This document shows, in pieces, positions 52,090-63,018 of a DNA stretch of 64,000 bases. The position numbers were made by a program, and so were the translations under genes. Source of the stretch: Onchidella celtica (lineage: Eukaryota; Mollusca; Gastropoda; Systellommatophora; Onchidiidae); assembly GCA_963931925.1 (NCBI GenBank), contig OZ007582.1, forward strand, positions 19,431,818 to 19,495,817, given 5' to 3'. The notes beneath the pieces are model-generated. The model had not been told where the DNA came from. It made no database searches and worked only from the letters and a program-made list of their open reading frames with translations. Every line of letters begins with the position of its first letter. Positions within the stretch are counted from its first letter, which is position 1.

Positions 52090-55000
52090 ATGAAGAGAGC
52101 ATTAATTGTGCACGTTAGCTGTGCATATGCGCTGCTCCGAGGGTCCTGCTGTTGCAGTCTTCCCGGGAAACCGACTACTGAGGTCGAATACTGGTCCTGT
52201 CTCGGTGGGTCCCTCGTACAAGGTGCATGCGAACGAGTGGTACTAGCAGATGATCACCGTTTCGCCTATGACCATTCCGCAGCCTCCGGGCTCCAGATAA
52301 GCCCGATCCCAGGTCTGGAGAGACCCGGGGAGAATTTCTTCTCGACCGCCACGTGGTAGCAGCGGGGCAGCCCAAGCTGGGGGCTGGCTAACGGGGACGG
52401 GCTGACGGCTGACCTTCCCGAAGCCGTTAAACACTGGGAGCTTTCCGTTGCTGTAGGCAGATGGGGGCAAATTGCCTAGCAGAACGCAGTGGTGGCAGTC
52501 CCCGATTGAGGGCCGGGGACTGACCAGATCGATCTTTCGAAAAGTCGTGCAGCAAGCCCTACGTGACAACGACTAAACAAGACAATGACCGCACGCTGGC
52601 GGATGAGAAAAAGGATTCTGATCACGACGTGATACGAATCAGTCGGTTCAGGCTGTCACCAGGCTGTCATCGCAGGAAGAAATGTCGTAGATCTCCTCCT
52701 AAGTTCGAACCTGGTCCGGATACAATCAGCCGAATCCGCGCCTACTTGCCTGCATCGAGCAAACGGCGCGGAGAGTCGGCCAGACATTACGCTTTTATCT
52801 GCTGACCTCGTTACCAGACACAGCTACGCAGTCCTCGAGGACGTAGGTAGCGACCACCTTCCTCTCCTCGTACACATCCAGACCAAAACAGCTAAGAAGA
52901 AGTAGAAGCGTTTAAACTGGAATTATAAGCGAGGCAGATGGGAAGAGTTCAGAGAGACTTTAGGTTTAACTCTGAACGAGGTGGACCCCAACCAGGGTTC
53001 TATTGATGAAGCCAACGCCGTACTGACTACGGCCGTGCTCGCAGCGGCTAAGCGGAGTATTCCACGAGGACTGCAGCCCCTAAATCGCTTGCCCTGGTCA
53101 AAGGAACTTGAACAGGCGGTCCGACAGCGTAAGAGGGCGAGAATAAAAGCAAAAACGAGCACGGCGGCCAGGATCGAGTATAACAGATTGACCGCTAAAG
53201 TCAAGCTATTGTCTAGAAACACCAAAAGGGCAAAGTGGTTAAACCTGTGCGAGTCTCTGAACGTGGACCCGAGTGGTGGCCGAGCGTGGACCGTCCTGAA
53301 TCGCCTTAATCGGGGGCAAAGAGTGAAGAATGTCGCTCCGATACGGGCAAACAGGACGGTCGCGGTGACAGACCATAAGCGTGCAATCATGCTTAACCGA
53401 CACTTTGCCAGTACAAATAAGAGTGGCAAAGCTACGAATACGGACAAGGGGCTCCGTAAGGTCAGGCGTCAGCTCGAACAATCGCAGGTAGACAGCGATT
53501 ACGAGGGCCTTAACAGTGAGTTCACCCTAGAGGAACTGGAGAGAGCACTTGGCAAGTGTAAAAATTGTAAAGCGCCAGGCCCGGACAAAATCTCTAACGA
53601 GATGTTGCTCCAGATGGGCCCCACGGCAAAGAAATGGCTCCTAGCCTTAATAAATAGAACGTGGCACAAGAGAAAACTCCCTATTGACTGGAAAAAGGCC
53701 GTGGTGACAGCTATCCCGAAAGCAGGCAAAGATGGTACCGAACCATCACATTACAGGCCAATTTCCCTTACCTCTTGCATATGCAAAGTAGGGGAGAGAA
53801 TGGTTAACTACCGGCTGACCTGGTATCTAGAAGAGCGCGGTCTTCTAGACAGACACCAGGCGGGCTTTCGTAGTGGCAGGCAGACGATGGACCAGCTTAT
53901 CCGATTGACCCAAGCGGCCAATAATGGTTTCCATAGGCGGGAGCATACAATCGCCGTATTCGTCGATCTCAGACAAGCGTACGACAAGGTGTGCAAAGGT
54001 GGGCTACTCCTTAAATTACTCAAGGCGGAGGTCAAAGGAAATCTGTACGGATGGGTCAAAGATTTCTTGCACAATCGAACAGTCCGCACCAGAGTGAACG
54101 GACAGACCTCAAGCCAACTCACCATGGAGAATGGCCTGCCGCAAGGCTCAGCGTTAAGCTGCACGCTCTTTGCAGCTTACACCAGCGACCTCACACAATA
54201 CCTGAGATGTGAAAAAGCGATGTATGCCGACGATATGGTAATCTGGAGGACAGGAAAGCATGTCCAATGGCTACAGCGAGACCTTAACCGGGACCTCACG
54301 ACGCTTGCCTGCTACTGCCGATTGTGGAAGATGGAGATAAACGTCGATAAGACCGTTTATCAACTCTTCACCAACGGAAAACACGCCCAGAAAGCCACCA
54401 TCAATCTTAAGATCAATGGCCAGGCACTCAAAAGGGAAAGCGCACCACGATACCTGGGAGTTGAACTTGACAGCAGGCTCAACTTGCAGACGCACGTCAG
54501 CAAGCTCGAGACTGAGGCTAGGAGGCGATTGACACTGTTAAAAACGCTCGCCAGTACCAACTGGGGTGCCACTGGGAAGGTTCTCAGACAGCTATATCTA
54601 GCCTACGTCCGAGCAGGACTAGAATATAGCCTACCACTGCAACCAATGGCCAGCGACCGAACGCTGTCGGCACTGGACCGAATTCAGAACAGCGCCTTGA
54701 GACTCATAACAGGCTGCCTCAAAACCACTCCTACGAATGCTCTCGAAATCATGACCAATGTGGAACCACTGGCAACCAGAAGGGAAGGAAGCGTACTACA
54801 GCAGTACGAGAGGTTAAAAAGGCTCGAGCCGGACTACCCGGCGCGGGAGGCGATCGAAATCGACACGCCACCGAAAATACTTCAGAAGAAGTCGTTCCTG
54901 GGCGAGGCCAAACGGCTAACTGAGGAGTATGGGCTAGAACAAGACAGAATGCCCCTTCGGTTATGGACGAAAGAGCCACCTCACGCCTCCCTGAAACCCC

Positions 55001-55940
55001 CAGTGGTCAAAACCACGCTTCTAGACACAAACGTGACTAAGGAGGTCAATCCCACGATCCTGAAAACGGCAGCTGGCGAAACTATTGACTCGTACCCAGC
55101 ACACATGATTAAGGCTTATACTGACGGTTCGGCAGTACAGGCGACTACGAATGCGGGATACGGAGCAATAATATACTACCCTGACGGCACCGACACCGAT
55201 AAGATCTATGGGCCATGCGGGGCGAATGGCTCCAACTTCGACGCTGAGGCGACAGCGATTTGGAGAACACTGACTACGGTTTTCAACGGCTTTGAAAACG
55301 GAACAGTATCGCCAGAAGATATTGTTGTGTTCTCAGACTCAAGGGCCACACTGATGGCCGTCCAATCGCTCAACCATAAGCTCGAGGCACATGGCGCAGA
55401 TAAAATCAGACATATCTGCCACCAGATCATAAGTGGATACGGTGTCGAGGTCCACCTCCAGTGGATCCCCGCGCACATAGGAATCCGGGGCAACGAGGTT
55501 GCAGATAGCCTAGCGAAACAGGGGACCAGAGGCGAACAGCCAAAGCACCCAACGTCTTACCCAGCAGCCCGAGCCAGAATCCGCGCTCACGGACGCAGGA
55601 AATGGTTAGATCAGTGGGCAAACTCGGATAAAGGACGTAGGGTGTATCATAACCAAACCAAACCAGACATCAAAGACCCGATTTTGACACTAGAGCGTAA
55701 ATACGCGACTATTATACAGCGTATGAGGACGGGACATGTCCAGTTGAACGCACATCTAAACCGTTTCAACCCACTCCGTGAGCCAGTATGCCGGCACTGC
55801 GGGTCCCCGCAGGAGACAGTCGAGCACATACTTGCGGAGTGCCAAGGACTGAAACAACTAAGATCCCGCCACCTCCCAGATACCCCGACAGTCTCCAATT
55901 GCCTTTATGGGGACGTTAAACAATTAAAGAATACTGCCAT
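52090..55940 (+). mobile_element. I/Nimb-type LINE with RNase H, internally deleted and interrupted
   Basis: GC-richer than its surroundings. A 5' leader and the start of a protein (52563-52805) are followed directly by the last part of the endonuclease (SRPDITLLSADLV...GSDHLPLLVHI, 52777-52866), so most of the endonuclease has been lost. After a TAG at 52903-52905 the frame runs on through RT (CKAPGPDKISNEML, VDLRQAYDK, GLPQGSALSC, YADD at 54223-54234), RNase H (YTDGSA, DAEATA, FSDSRATL, WIPAHIGIRGNEVADSLAKQ) and CRHCGSPQETVEHILAEC. It stops being LINE-like at about 55940, where the second Gmr1-like LTR begins. The left boundary is approximate. Confidence 0.82.
52981..55940 (+). CDS. RT-RNase H polyprotein of I/Nimb-type LINE
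   Basis: About 980 codons open. RT palm motifs and a full RNase H set (Asp in YTDGSA, Glu in DAEATA, Asp in FSDSRA, and the WIPAHIGIRGNE helix) are present, and a CCHC-like motif ends it. The real start lies upstream beyond the TAG at 52903. The last 57 residues of the open frame (55941-56112) belong to LTR sequence, not to the LINE. Confidence 0.85.
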
Positions 55941-57149
55941 TGTCAAGGGTAAAGTTATAATTGTCGTGCTGGGTCACGACTTGTTTTTTGTCACGGTTTC
56001 GTTGATTATAACCAGCGGAATGTCCTTGAACTGTTTTCGTGAACAGTTTGTTTTTGTAACGCTTTTTCTTAGAGATGGAAAGAAAGTGGGGCAAGATAGA
56101 ATAAATGGATAAGTTAGCAGTGACGGTGCAGTTCTCGACCCCGTGATTTTGATGAACTCTAACAGGGGAAGAGAAGGGGTGAGTAAAGGGAGATAGTAAA
56201 TTCGTACATAAAACGTAGAGGGCACGAGGGGTTAGAGACTTTAGTAAGGGTTTTGACATGTTAATTTGCAGCCGGCCGCACAGTATATAAGCGTGGCCAT
56301 TCCATATGTTTGATCACTCCATGCAGAAATATCCATCTGTGCAGGCGGTCGGCGGGATTCTGCCAGAAGAATCAGAAGACTGTTATATTCATGTCTATGT
56401 CCATTATAGACACTGAAATGAGACCATATGCTCCTCCGTGAGAATTACCCACTGCTGTTATCTACTGTTCCCTGATTTCTGATCAGGGACCAAGTGTAAG
56501 TGTCTGCCTGTTGATTCAACAATGAACGTGAAGCTGACCTTAATTTTTCCAGTAGGAGTGCTACCGAAGAATGCAAGACAATGATGTATATTAACTTGCA
56601 ACTAGATCTAGTATGAATGTCTGGCATACACATTTGTAAATTGAAATTGATTTGTCTGGATGAGGCTGGGGATTGCCAGCCCATCCTAGAGCAGATCTAG
56701 ATCTAACTTAACTACGTCAGTTTGTATTGACGAGTTTGATCCATTATAAGCGGTAGGCACAAATAACTGAGATAACATTGTCGTCTGAGACATTAGAATA
56801 TTATTTGTTAGATAGTAGGCAGACTATATCTGAGAAATAGATAAGTAATACTTAAATTGTGAGTGAGACAGAATGATATAATCTTTTAGGAATCTAGAGG
56901 AGACTTCTAGTGACATATTATTTAATTTCCATTTGATGCTGCTGATGTTGTCTTTTTAGTATGTAAGAGCTAGACGAAATTGTTAGGGAATAATAAGTAA
57001 ATAAATTTGTGGCCCTGCAGGTCTGTTGATAAAACCATTCAGATTGTTATTAGTATGTGGCATGGTATGAAAGAGTAATTTCTAAATACCTCTCGATTTT
57101 TAAATGCAGTCGTAACACCTATAATTCCTTAATACCCCAACCCGTAACA
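55941..57149 (+). repeat. 5' LTR of second Gmr1-like element
   Basis: 1209 bp from TGTCAAGGG to CCCGTAACA. The 3' end is fixed by the primer-site match CTGGAGAGGGACCCC at 57150. The 5' end is inferred from the TGT/ACA pairing, a length like the other LTR (1244 bp), the end of LINE coding sequence, and a TATA box at a similar offset. Confidence 0.65.
56284..56290 (+). promoter_or_regulatory. Putative LTR TATA box
   Basis: TATATAA 343 bp into the LTR, compared with 373 bp in the other Gmr1-like LTR. Confidence 0.5.
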
Positions 57150-58261
57150 CTGGAGAGGGACCCCTTAAAGAATTTAAATAACACCATGCCATAGGTAAAT
57201 TATTCTAAAATCTATTGCATTTTATCCCATTATTTAATATTGTATTCTTGTAACATTGTGATTTCAGGTCCTTTTTATTTTAGATTATAGGCAATTTGTA
57301 TTAATGTAACATTTTGCTTCAATTTCATATGGTGAACTCATCATCCCATTGACCCGACGACACCGGCGAGGGACACCTTTCACCTTACAGATCTACCTGA
57401 GACAGAAACGCATTTTTTTGGGCTTGGAACGAGCTATGGTTTGAGGATATTTACCATCTGAATTCCTCAAAAAGAAAGATAAGTGAACCATCTATTTGAC
57501 AGTCTTGAGGAGGGCGAGGTACTTTCCGCTCTGTGTTCCAGGCTTTTTACCATTTACTATATGTTTAGTTTAAGAGCGGGAGGTTGGTTGGGGTCATAGT
57601 TTAGCATATCTTCTTTGCCATTTCGAAGGATATTGGAGTGCCTTGGTGGCTATTGATAACTCGGGGGGATTTGCTTCACTGTGAATAGTTCTATTAGGGA
57701 TCCATTATTCGTATAGATTGTGGCGTTTCTCTTGCTTCCTTACATTTTTTTAGGAAGATGTCTCTCCTGTTTTTTTCTTAAACTTTCTGTAATATAGGTT
57801 AGGACTTGTAGGGTCTGTTATCGTTCGTCTTTTTTGTGAGTTTAGCGTCCTGTTTATTGTATTTCTTTTTGCTTCCTTATAAACTTTAAACTAGTATACT
57901 AACATTGCTATGTTTACAATATATGCCTGAGGTGTTTCACGTGCTAAAACCACGTTGAATTGTAATCTGGTATTAATATATGAGAGAGAGAGAGATAATA
58001 AAATTTTGATCACGTGATAATTTCACGTCGAATATAGAGAGAATTATTTTGCAGTGGTAACAGAAGACACTGCGTGTGCGCGTTTTGAGAAGAGAGAGAT
58101 ATTTCAAATTTGTCGCGTTGAGAGAGAGATATAATTTTGATTCGTCGCATTGAGAGAGCGATACATTTTTGACAGTGATAACAGAGGACACTGGTTCGTC
58201 GCGTTGAGAGAGACATAAATTTTGAGAGTGATCACTCAAGACACTAATTTGTCGCATTAAA
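57150..58261 (+). other. Leader of second Gmr1-like element, with conserved blocks
   Basis: Starts with the primer-site motif. At 57470-57830 it shares AAGTGAACCATCT, GCGGGAGGTTGG, GAATAGTTCT and an AGGAAG/TGTCTCTCCTGT block with 9600-9940. From 57980 it turns into GAGAGA-rich imperfect repeats containing TTCGTCGCATTGAGAGAG-type units and hairpins. Confidence 0.72.
58051..58193 (+). other. Leader hairpins GCAGTG...CACTGC, first part
   Basis: GCAGTG-GTAACAGAAGA-CACTGC at 58051-58073 and CAGTG-ATAACAGAGGA-CACTG at 58173-58193. The series goes on at 61534-61686 beyond the LINE insertion. Confidence 0.65.
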
Positions 58262-61200
58262 TCATCATCATTGCCTTTCTCACCCTGGATCAGGGTATAG
58301 GCCACCAACAAACACTTTCCATCCCTCTCTATCATGGGCCAGTCTCTTTAGATTATTCCAAGTCTTTCCGCTTCGTTGCACATCATTTTCTCTGGCTCTT
58401 CTCCACGTTCCGCGCGGCCTTCCTCTTGATCTCTTGCCCTGGGGATTCCAATCCAATACCTTCTTCGTGATGCTGTTTCCTGGCCTCCTGAGAGTGTGGC
58501 CGATCCATCTCCATCGCCTCCTACCAATTTCCTCTCTGACTGGGCTCTGTCTTGTTCTTTTCCATACAATTTCATTGCTGACCTTGTCTGTCCATCTGAT
58601 CTTAAGTAGCTTCCTCAAACATCTGTTGATGAAAACTTGGATTCTCTTTATGCAGGCCTGGGACGCATTCCAAGTCTCACATCCATACAACAGGACTGAC
58701 TTCACGTTCGAGTTGAATATCCTCAGCTTTGTTTTTAGAGATATATCCTTGGTTCTCCAAATCTTGCTTAAGGACGTGAAAGCTGCCTGTGCCTTTCCAA
58801 TTCGTGCTTTGACTTCTGCCTCTGTTCCTCCCTTATTGTCAATGATACTACCAAGATAGCAGAAGGACTCTACATCTTCCAGTGGTTGATCTCCTACTCT
58901 GACTTGTGCGCTTGGGGGTGCAACAATTTTTAGGACCTTCGACTTCGCAGGATGTATCCTCAATCCAATAGATTCTGAAATTTTGTTTAGAGCTGTAGTC
59001 TTTGCTTGCATCTGGTCGTGTGTGTGCGACAATAGTGCCAAGTCATCTGAAAATCTAGATCGTCCAGCTGTGTCCATGGGGTCCATTGTATGCCATTTCT
59101 TCCTCCACTGGTGGTTTCTTTCATAAGCCAATCAATCACCAGGACAAACAGAAATGGGGACAGCAAACAACCCTGCCTAACACCAGTCTTGATATCAAAG
59201 CTGTCAGTAAGCTCGCCATCGTGTACGACTCTGCAACTTGTCCCCTCGTACATGCTCTTGATAAGGTTCACCATCTTCTCTGGGATTCCATAATGTCTCA
59301 ATATTCTCCACAGTGTTTCTCTATCGATGCTATCAAAGGCCTTCTCGTAGTCAAGGAAGTTCACTATCAGTTGGGAGTTCCACTCTAGCGACTGCTCTAC
59401 TATGATTCTCAGCGTGGCGATCTGGTCGGTGGTTGATCGATTACTCCTGAAACCAGCTTGCTCCTCACGAAGTTTTGGGTCTGTTGCATTCTGTATTCGC
59501 TTGAGAATAATCCGGTTGAAAACCTTTCCTGGGATGGAGAGAAGTGTAATTCCTCTGTAGTTACTACAATTGCTGAGGTCCCCTTTTTTTGGAAGCTTCA
59601 CGAGGTGTCCTTCCTTCCAGTCCTTTGGAAACTTGCCTCCGGTCCAAATCCTCGAGAATAGTGAGTGCAGACCCTCTGCAGCCCCAGCAGCATCTGCCTT
59701 CAGCGCCTCTGGTGGGATCTGATCTAGTCCAGCTGCCTTGCCTCGATTTAACTGCTTTATGGCATCATTAATCTCTGCTTTAGTCGGAGGGTCGCAACTG
59801 ATCGGTAAATCATTTCTTGCGGGTAGAATGTCGGGTGGGTTGCTTGGTGGAGGTCTGTTCAAGAGGCTGTTAAAATGTTCTATCCATCTTTTTGCCTGAG
59901 CTTCCTTTCCAAAAATAGCCTTCCTGTTGTAATCCTTGACAGGAACTTCAGGTTTTCCATATTTTCCAGCAAGAGTCTTTGTAGTCTGGTAGAGGATCCT
60001 CATGTGTCCTCCTGTTGCTGCCTTCTCTGCTTTCTCTGCTAACATTCCTATAAACTCCTCTTTGTCTTTTTTAATTGATTTTTTGACCTCTTTAGCTGAT
60101 GCTCGGTACTCTTCCTGGTTACCAACTCTTGAGCTTCTTGTACGACTTGCATTTACCTGTTCTTTTAGGTCTCTTCTTATCCTTATCAAGTCCAGTGATT
60201 TTTGACTGATCCATTCCTTGTGTTCCACTTTCTTTTCCCCAAGAACATCCTGGCATGTCGATGTAAATACTCCTTTTACCTTAGCCCAGTGAGTCTCCAA
60301 ATCTACTGTCTCTTCGAGGTCAACAAGGGGTTTGAATCTATTCCTCAGTGTCAGCTGGAACTCTTCCTTCTTGTCTCCATCCAGAAGGCTCACTTGAAAC
60401 TTTCTCCTCTTTGTTCCTGCTCTGGTACCTTGTTTCTTGAGGCGGAGTTTGAGTCTTGCCAGCAGCATGTGATGGTCAGATCCAACATCAGCTCCTCTCT
60501 GTACTATGACATCCTCCAGTGAGCGTCTGAATCGTCGGGTGATGCAAAAGTGGTCAATCTGGTTTTCAGTTACTCCATCCGGTGAAATCCAAGTGGCCTT
60601 ATGGATCCTCTTGTGTGGGAATACTGAACCTCCAATCACATAGCTGTTAAATGCGCAGAAACTTGCAAACCGCTCTCCATTCTCATTCATTTGTCCCAAA
60701 CCATTGCACCCCATAATGTCTTCATACCCTGTATTGTCCTGTCCTATCTTGGCATTGGCGTCTCCCATTATAATGTTCACATCTTTTCTTGGCAATGTGT
60801 CAACTATTTCCTGAAGCTGGTTGTAGAAATCGTCCTTGTCCTCATCGGTTGCTTCATTTGTTGGGGCGTATATCTGCACAATGTTCATGTTGATGTTCTT
60901 GTTCTTTGTAGTAAATGATGCCAATATAATTCTCCTTCCGTAGGGTTCCCATCCCCTCAGTGACCTCTGGGCGTGCTTGCTCAAGATGATCGCTACTCCT
61001 TCTGTATGCTTTTTGTCCTCCCTTCCAGAATACAAAATCTTTTCCCCAGAATTAAGTTGTTTCAGTCCGGACTGTATCCAGCGGGTCTCGCTAACTCCAA
61101 GTATGTGCAGTCTGTATCGCCTCATCTCCATTGTAACCTGGGCACTCTTTCCTGCTTCATACATGGAGCGGACATTCCACGACGCAATCCGGAGTGACTT

Positions 61201-61501
61201 GTTTGATGAAGGAGCAGTCAGGCCAGTGGAGTCCTTTCGGCTTTGTCCATTGTCCTTCATTGAATCTACAGGTGCAGATGCTCCCCCTTCTCCCAAGATA
61301 AAAGACTGATTTAAAGTATTTGCTTGTGTTTCTGTAACTGGTTAATTTTTACAGGGTGGGTAGTTGGCCCACCGCCAACTGGCTCTTCTCGGGAGACCAG
61401 GACCTTTGCACCTTTAGTCGCCTCTTACGACACGCAGTATCACGTCAGATGTATTCTTTGCTGTCCCTCTTCTGCAAGAGGGCCCCGCATCTGCACGGGC
61501 G
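58262..61501 (-). mobile_element. RTE-type LINE, copy 2, inserted in the Gmr1-like leader
   Basis: 3240 bp, minus strand, almost identical to 44187-47392. 12-bp target duplication TGTCGCATTAAA at 58250-58261 and 61502-61513. Its 5' end is 29 bp longer than copy 1, and it carries a 9-bp in-frame duplication near 60030. One frame covers 58987-61296 (endonuclease and most of RT). A single-base loss near 59049, in the FADD codons, moves the rest to 58280-59131. Otherwise intact, so it is young. Confidence 0.94.
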
Positions 61502-61533
61502 TGTCGCATTAAAGGCGATATATATATTTTATT

Positions 61534-61686
61534 GCAGTGGGAGCAACGGAAAGACGGCACTGCCTTACTAGAATTCATATTCAGAGAGAGAGAGATAAAG
61601 TTTTTGCAGTGGAAGAGACACTGCCTGCAATTTACAGAGAGAGATAGAACGTTCTTTTCGCGAAGCAGTGCTAACGTAAGACACTG
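61534..61686 (+). other. Leader hairpins GCAGTG...CACTGC, second part
   Basis: Three more stem-loops with the same stem: 61534-61563, GCAGTGGAAGAGACACTGC at 61606-61624, and GCAGTG-CTAACGTAAGA-CACTG at 61665-61686. They lie 105-260 bp before the gag start. Confidence 0.65.
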
Positions 61687-61790
61687 AATTAATATTAACA
61701 GAGAATATCTGTTACACATAATATAATTGATACCGCGAGATACCGTAACATTAGGTAAATACTTACTAATTACAGATTTTAATACACATC

Positions 61791-63018
61791 ATGGCCGAGT
61801 TACTCAAATACATTGACTCTGCCAAAGCTCTGGGTATACCAGAAGAAGAACGCGCCTCGTGGTGCGAACGACAAGTACAACAGGACCGAGATCGTGAGGA
61901 TCGGTTAGCAGCAAGAGAAAGAGAAAAAGAAGCAAGAGAGAGAGAAAAGGAAAGACAGCATGAACTCGCAATAAAGAAGTTAGAGCGAGAATCGCTTGTG
62001 GCCCCCACTGCTGCCAGCAATACGTATGCTAAGAAACCAAAAACTTCCGACGTTTAATGAAAAACTCGACCGGATCGACGCATATTTGCATCGGTTCGAG
62101 CTACACGCTAAATGCGTCGGATGGCAGCAGGCGATGTACAGTTCATGCCTGTCTAATTTACTAACAGGTAAGGCTCTAGAAGTATTTCATAGCCTCAAAG
62201 TAGAGGATGCCAACGACTATGACAAGCTTAAAACAGCACTGCTTAAGCGATTCCAGCATACCGAGGATGGCTTTCATCAGAGATTTCGCGCATGTAAACC
62301 TGAGCCATCTGAAAATTTCTCAACTTATGTGAATCGGCTGAAACATTACTTAGATCGCTGGATCGAGCTTGCGAACGTGACTACCGGAAATTATTTTCAA
62401 CTTTATGATTTGGTCTTAAAAGACCAAATCTATACGGCATGTCATTCCGATTTGGTTGCCCACCTTAAAGAGAGGGCACCGACATCCTCTGAAGAAATCA
62501 CATCGTGCGCGGAACGTTATGCGTCCGCCCACCCAAATCGTCCTTTGGCAAAGCCTTCAACTACAGCACCGTGTTATGCCAACGTGGGCAAAGGAGCGCC
62601 AACCGGACACGATCGTTCAAGGCCGACTCGTCGTCAGGCCCCAAATCCACGCTCTCAATCAGAGCCGTTTTTTTTTAGACAGAGGGATTTTCCGAATCGA
62701 AGTAATTTATCCCCACGTCGAGGATACCAGAGCTATTCTTTTTACGAGCCTCGCCCATATTATCGTGGCAACTATCCAGGCCAACAATATAACCGGCCTC
62801 AGGGACCGCCGCGACGAGTGCATTTTGATAATAATCATGATTATGATAGACCGCAGAGTCTTCCTTATCGTGGAAACGATCCTCATCGTATTATGTGTTT
62901 TAGGTGTAATAGGGTAGGCCACATACAAAAATTTTGTAACGTGAAAATGGAAGCGGCAAATGCCTGCTCTGTTAAATCTACACCTTATGAAACTGACGGT
63001 CATTCTGAATCTTCATGA
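61791..63018 (+). CDS. gag: Gag of second Gmr1-like element (one frameshift, ends in TGA)
   Basis: Starts MAELLKYIDSAKALGIPEEE, homologous to the other element ([20 protein letters not shown]), with a shorter R/E/K coiled coil. The frame shifts at an A-run near 62037-62041, and the second frame carries the capsid region ([25 protein letters not shown]) and the zinc knuckle CFRCNRVGHIQKFC (62896-62937). It ends at TGA 63016-63018, after which the same frame continues into pol. In the other element gag and pol are fused with no stop. Confidence 0.88.

Noticed and set aside
55941..56112. C-terminal 57 residues of the I/Nimb LINE frame as a real protein end
   Set aside because: Sequence composition changes at 55941 and fits LTR sequence; the LINE is interrupted there.
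57973..58260. CRISPR-like array in the GAGAGA/GTCGC repeats
   Set aside because: Eukaryotic retroelement leader; units are imperfect, with no unique spacers of constant length.
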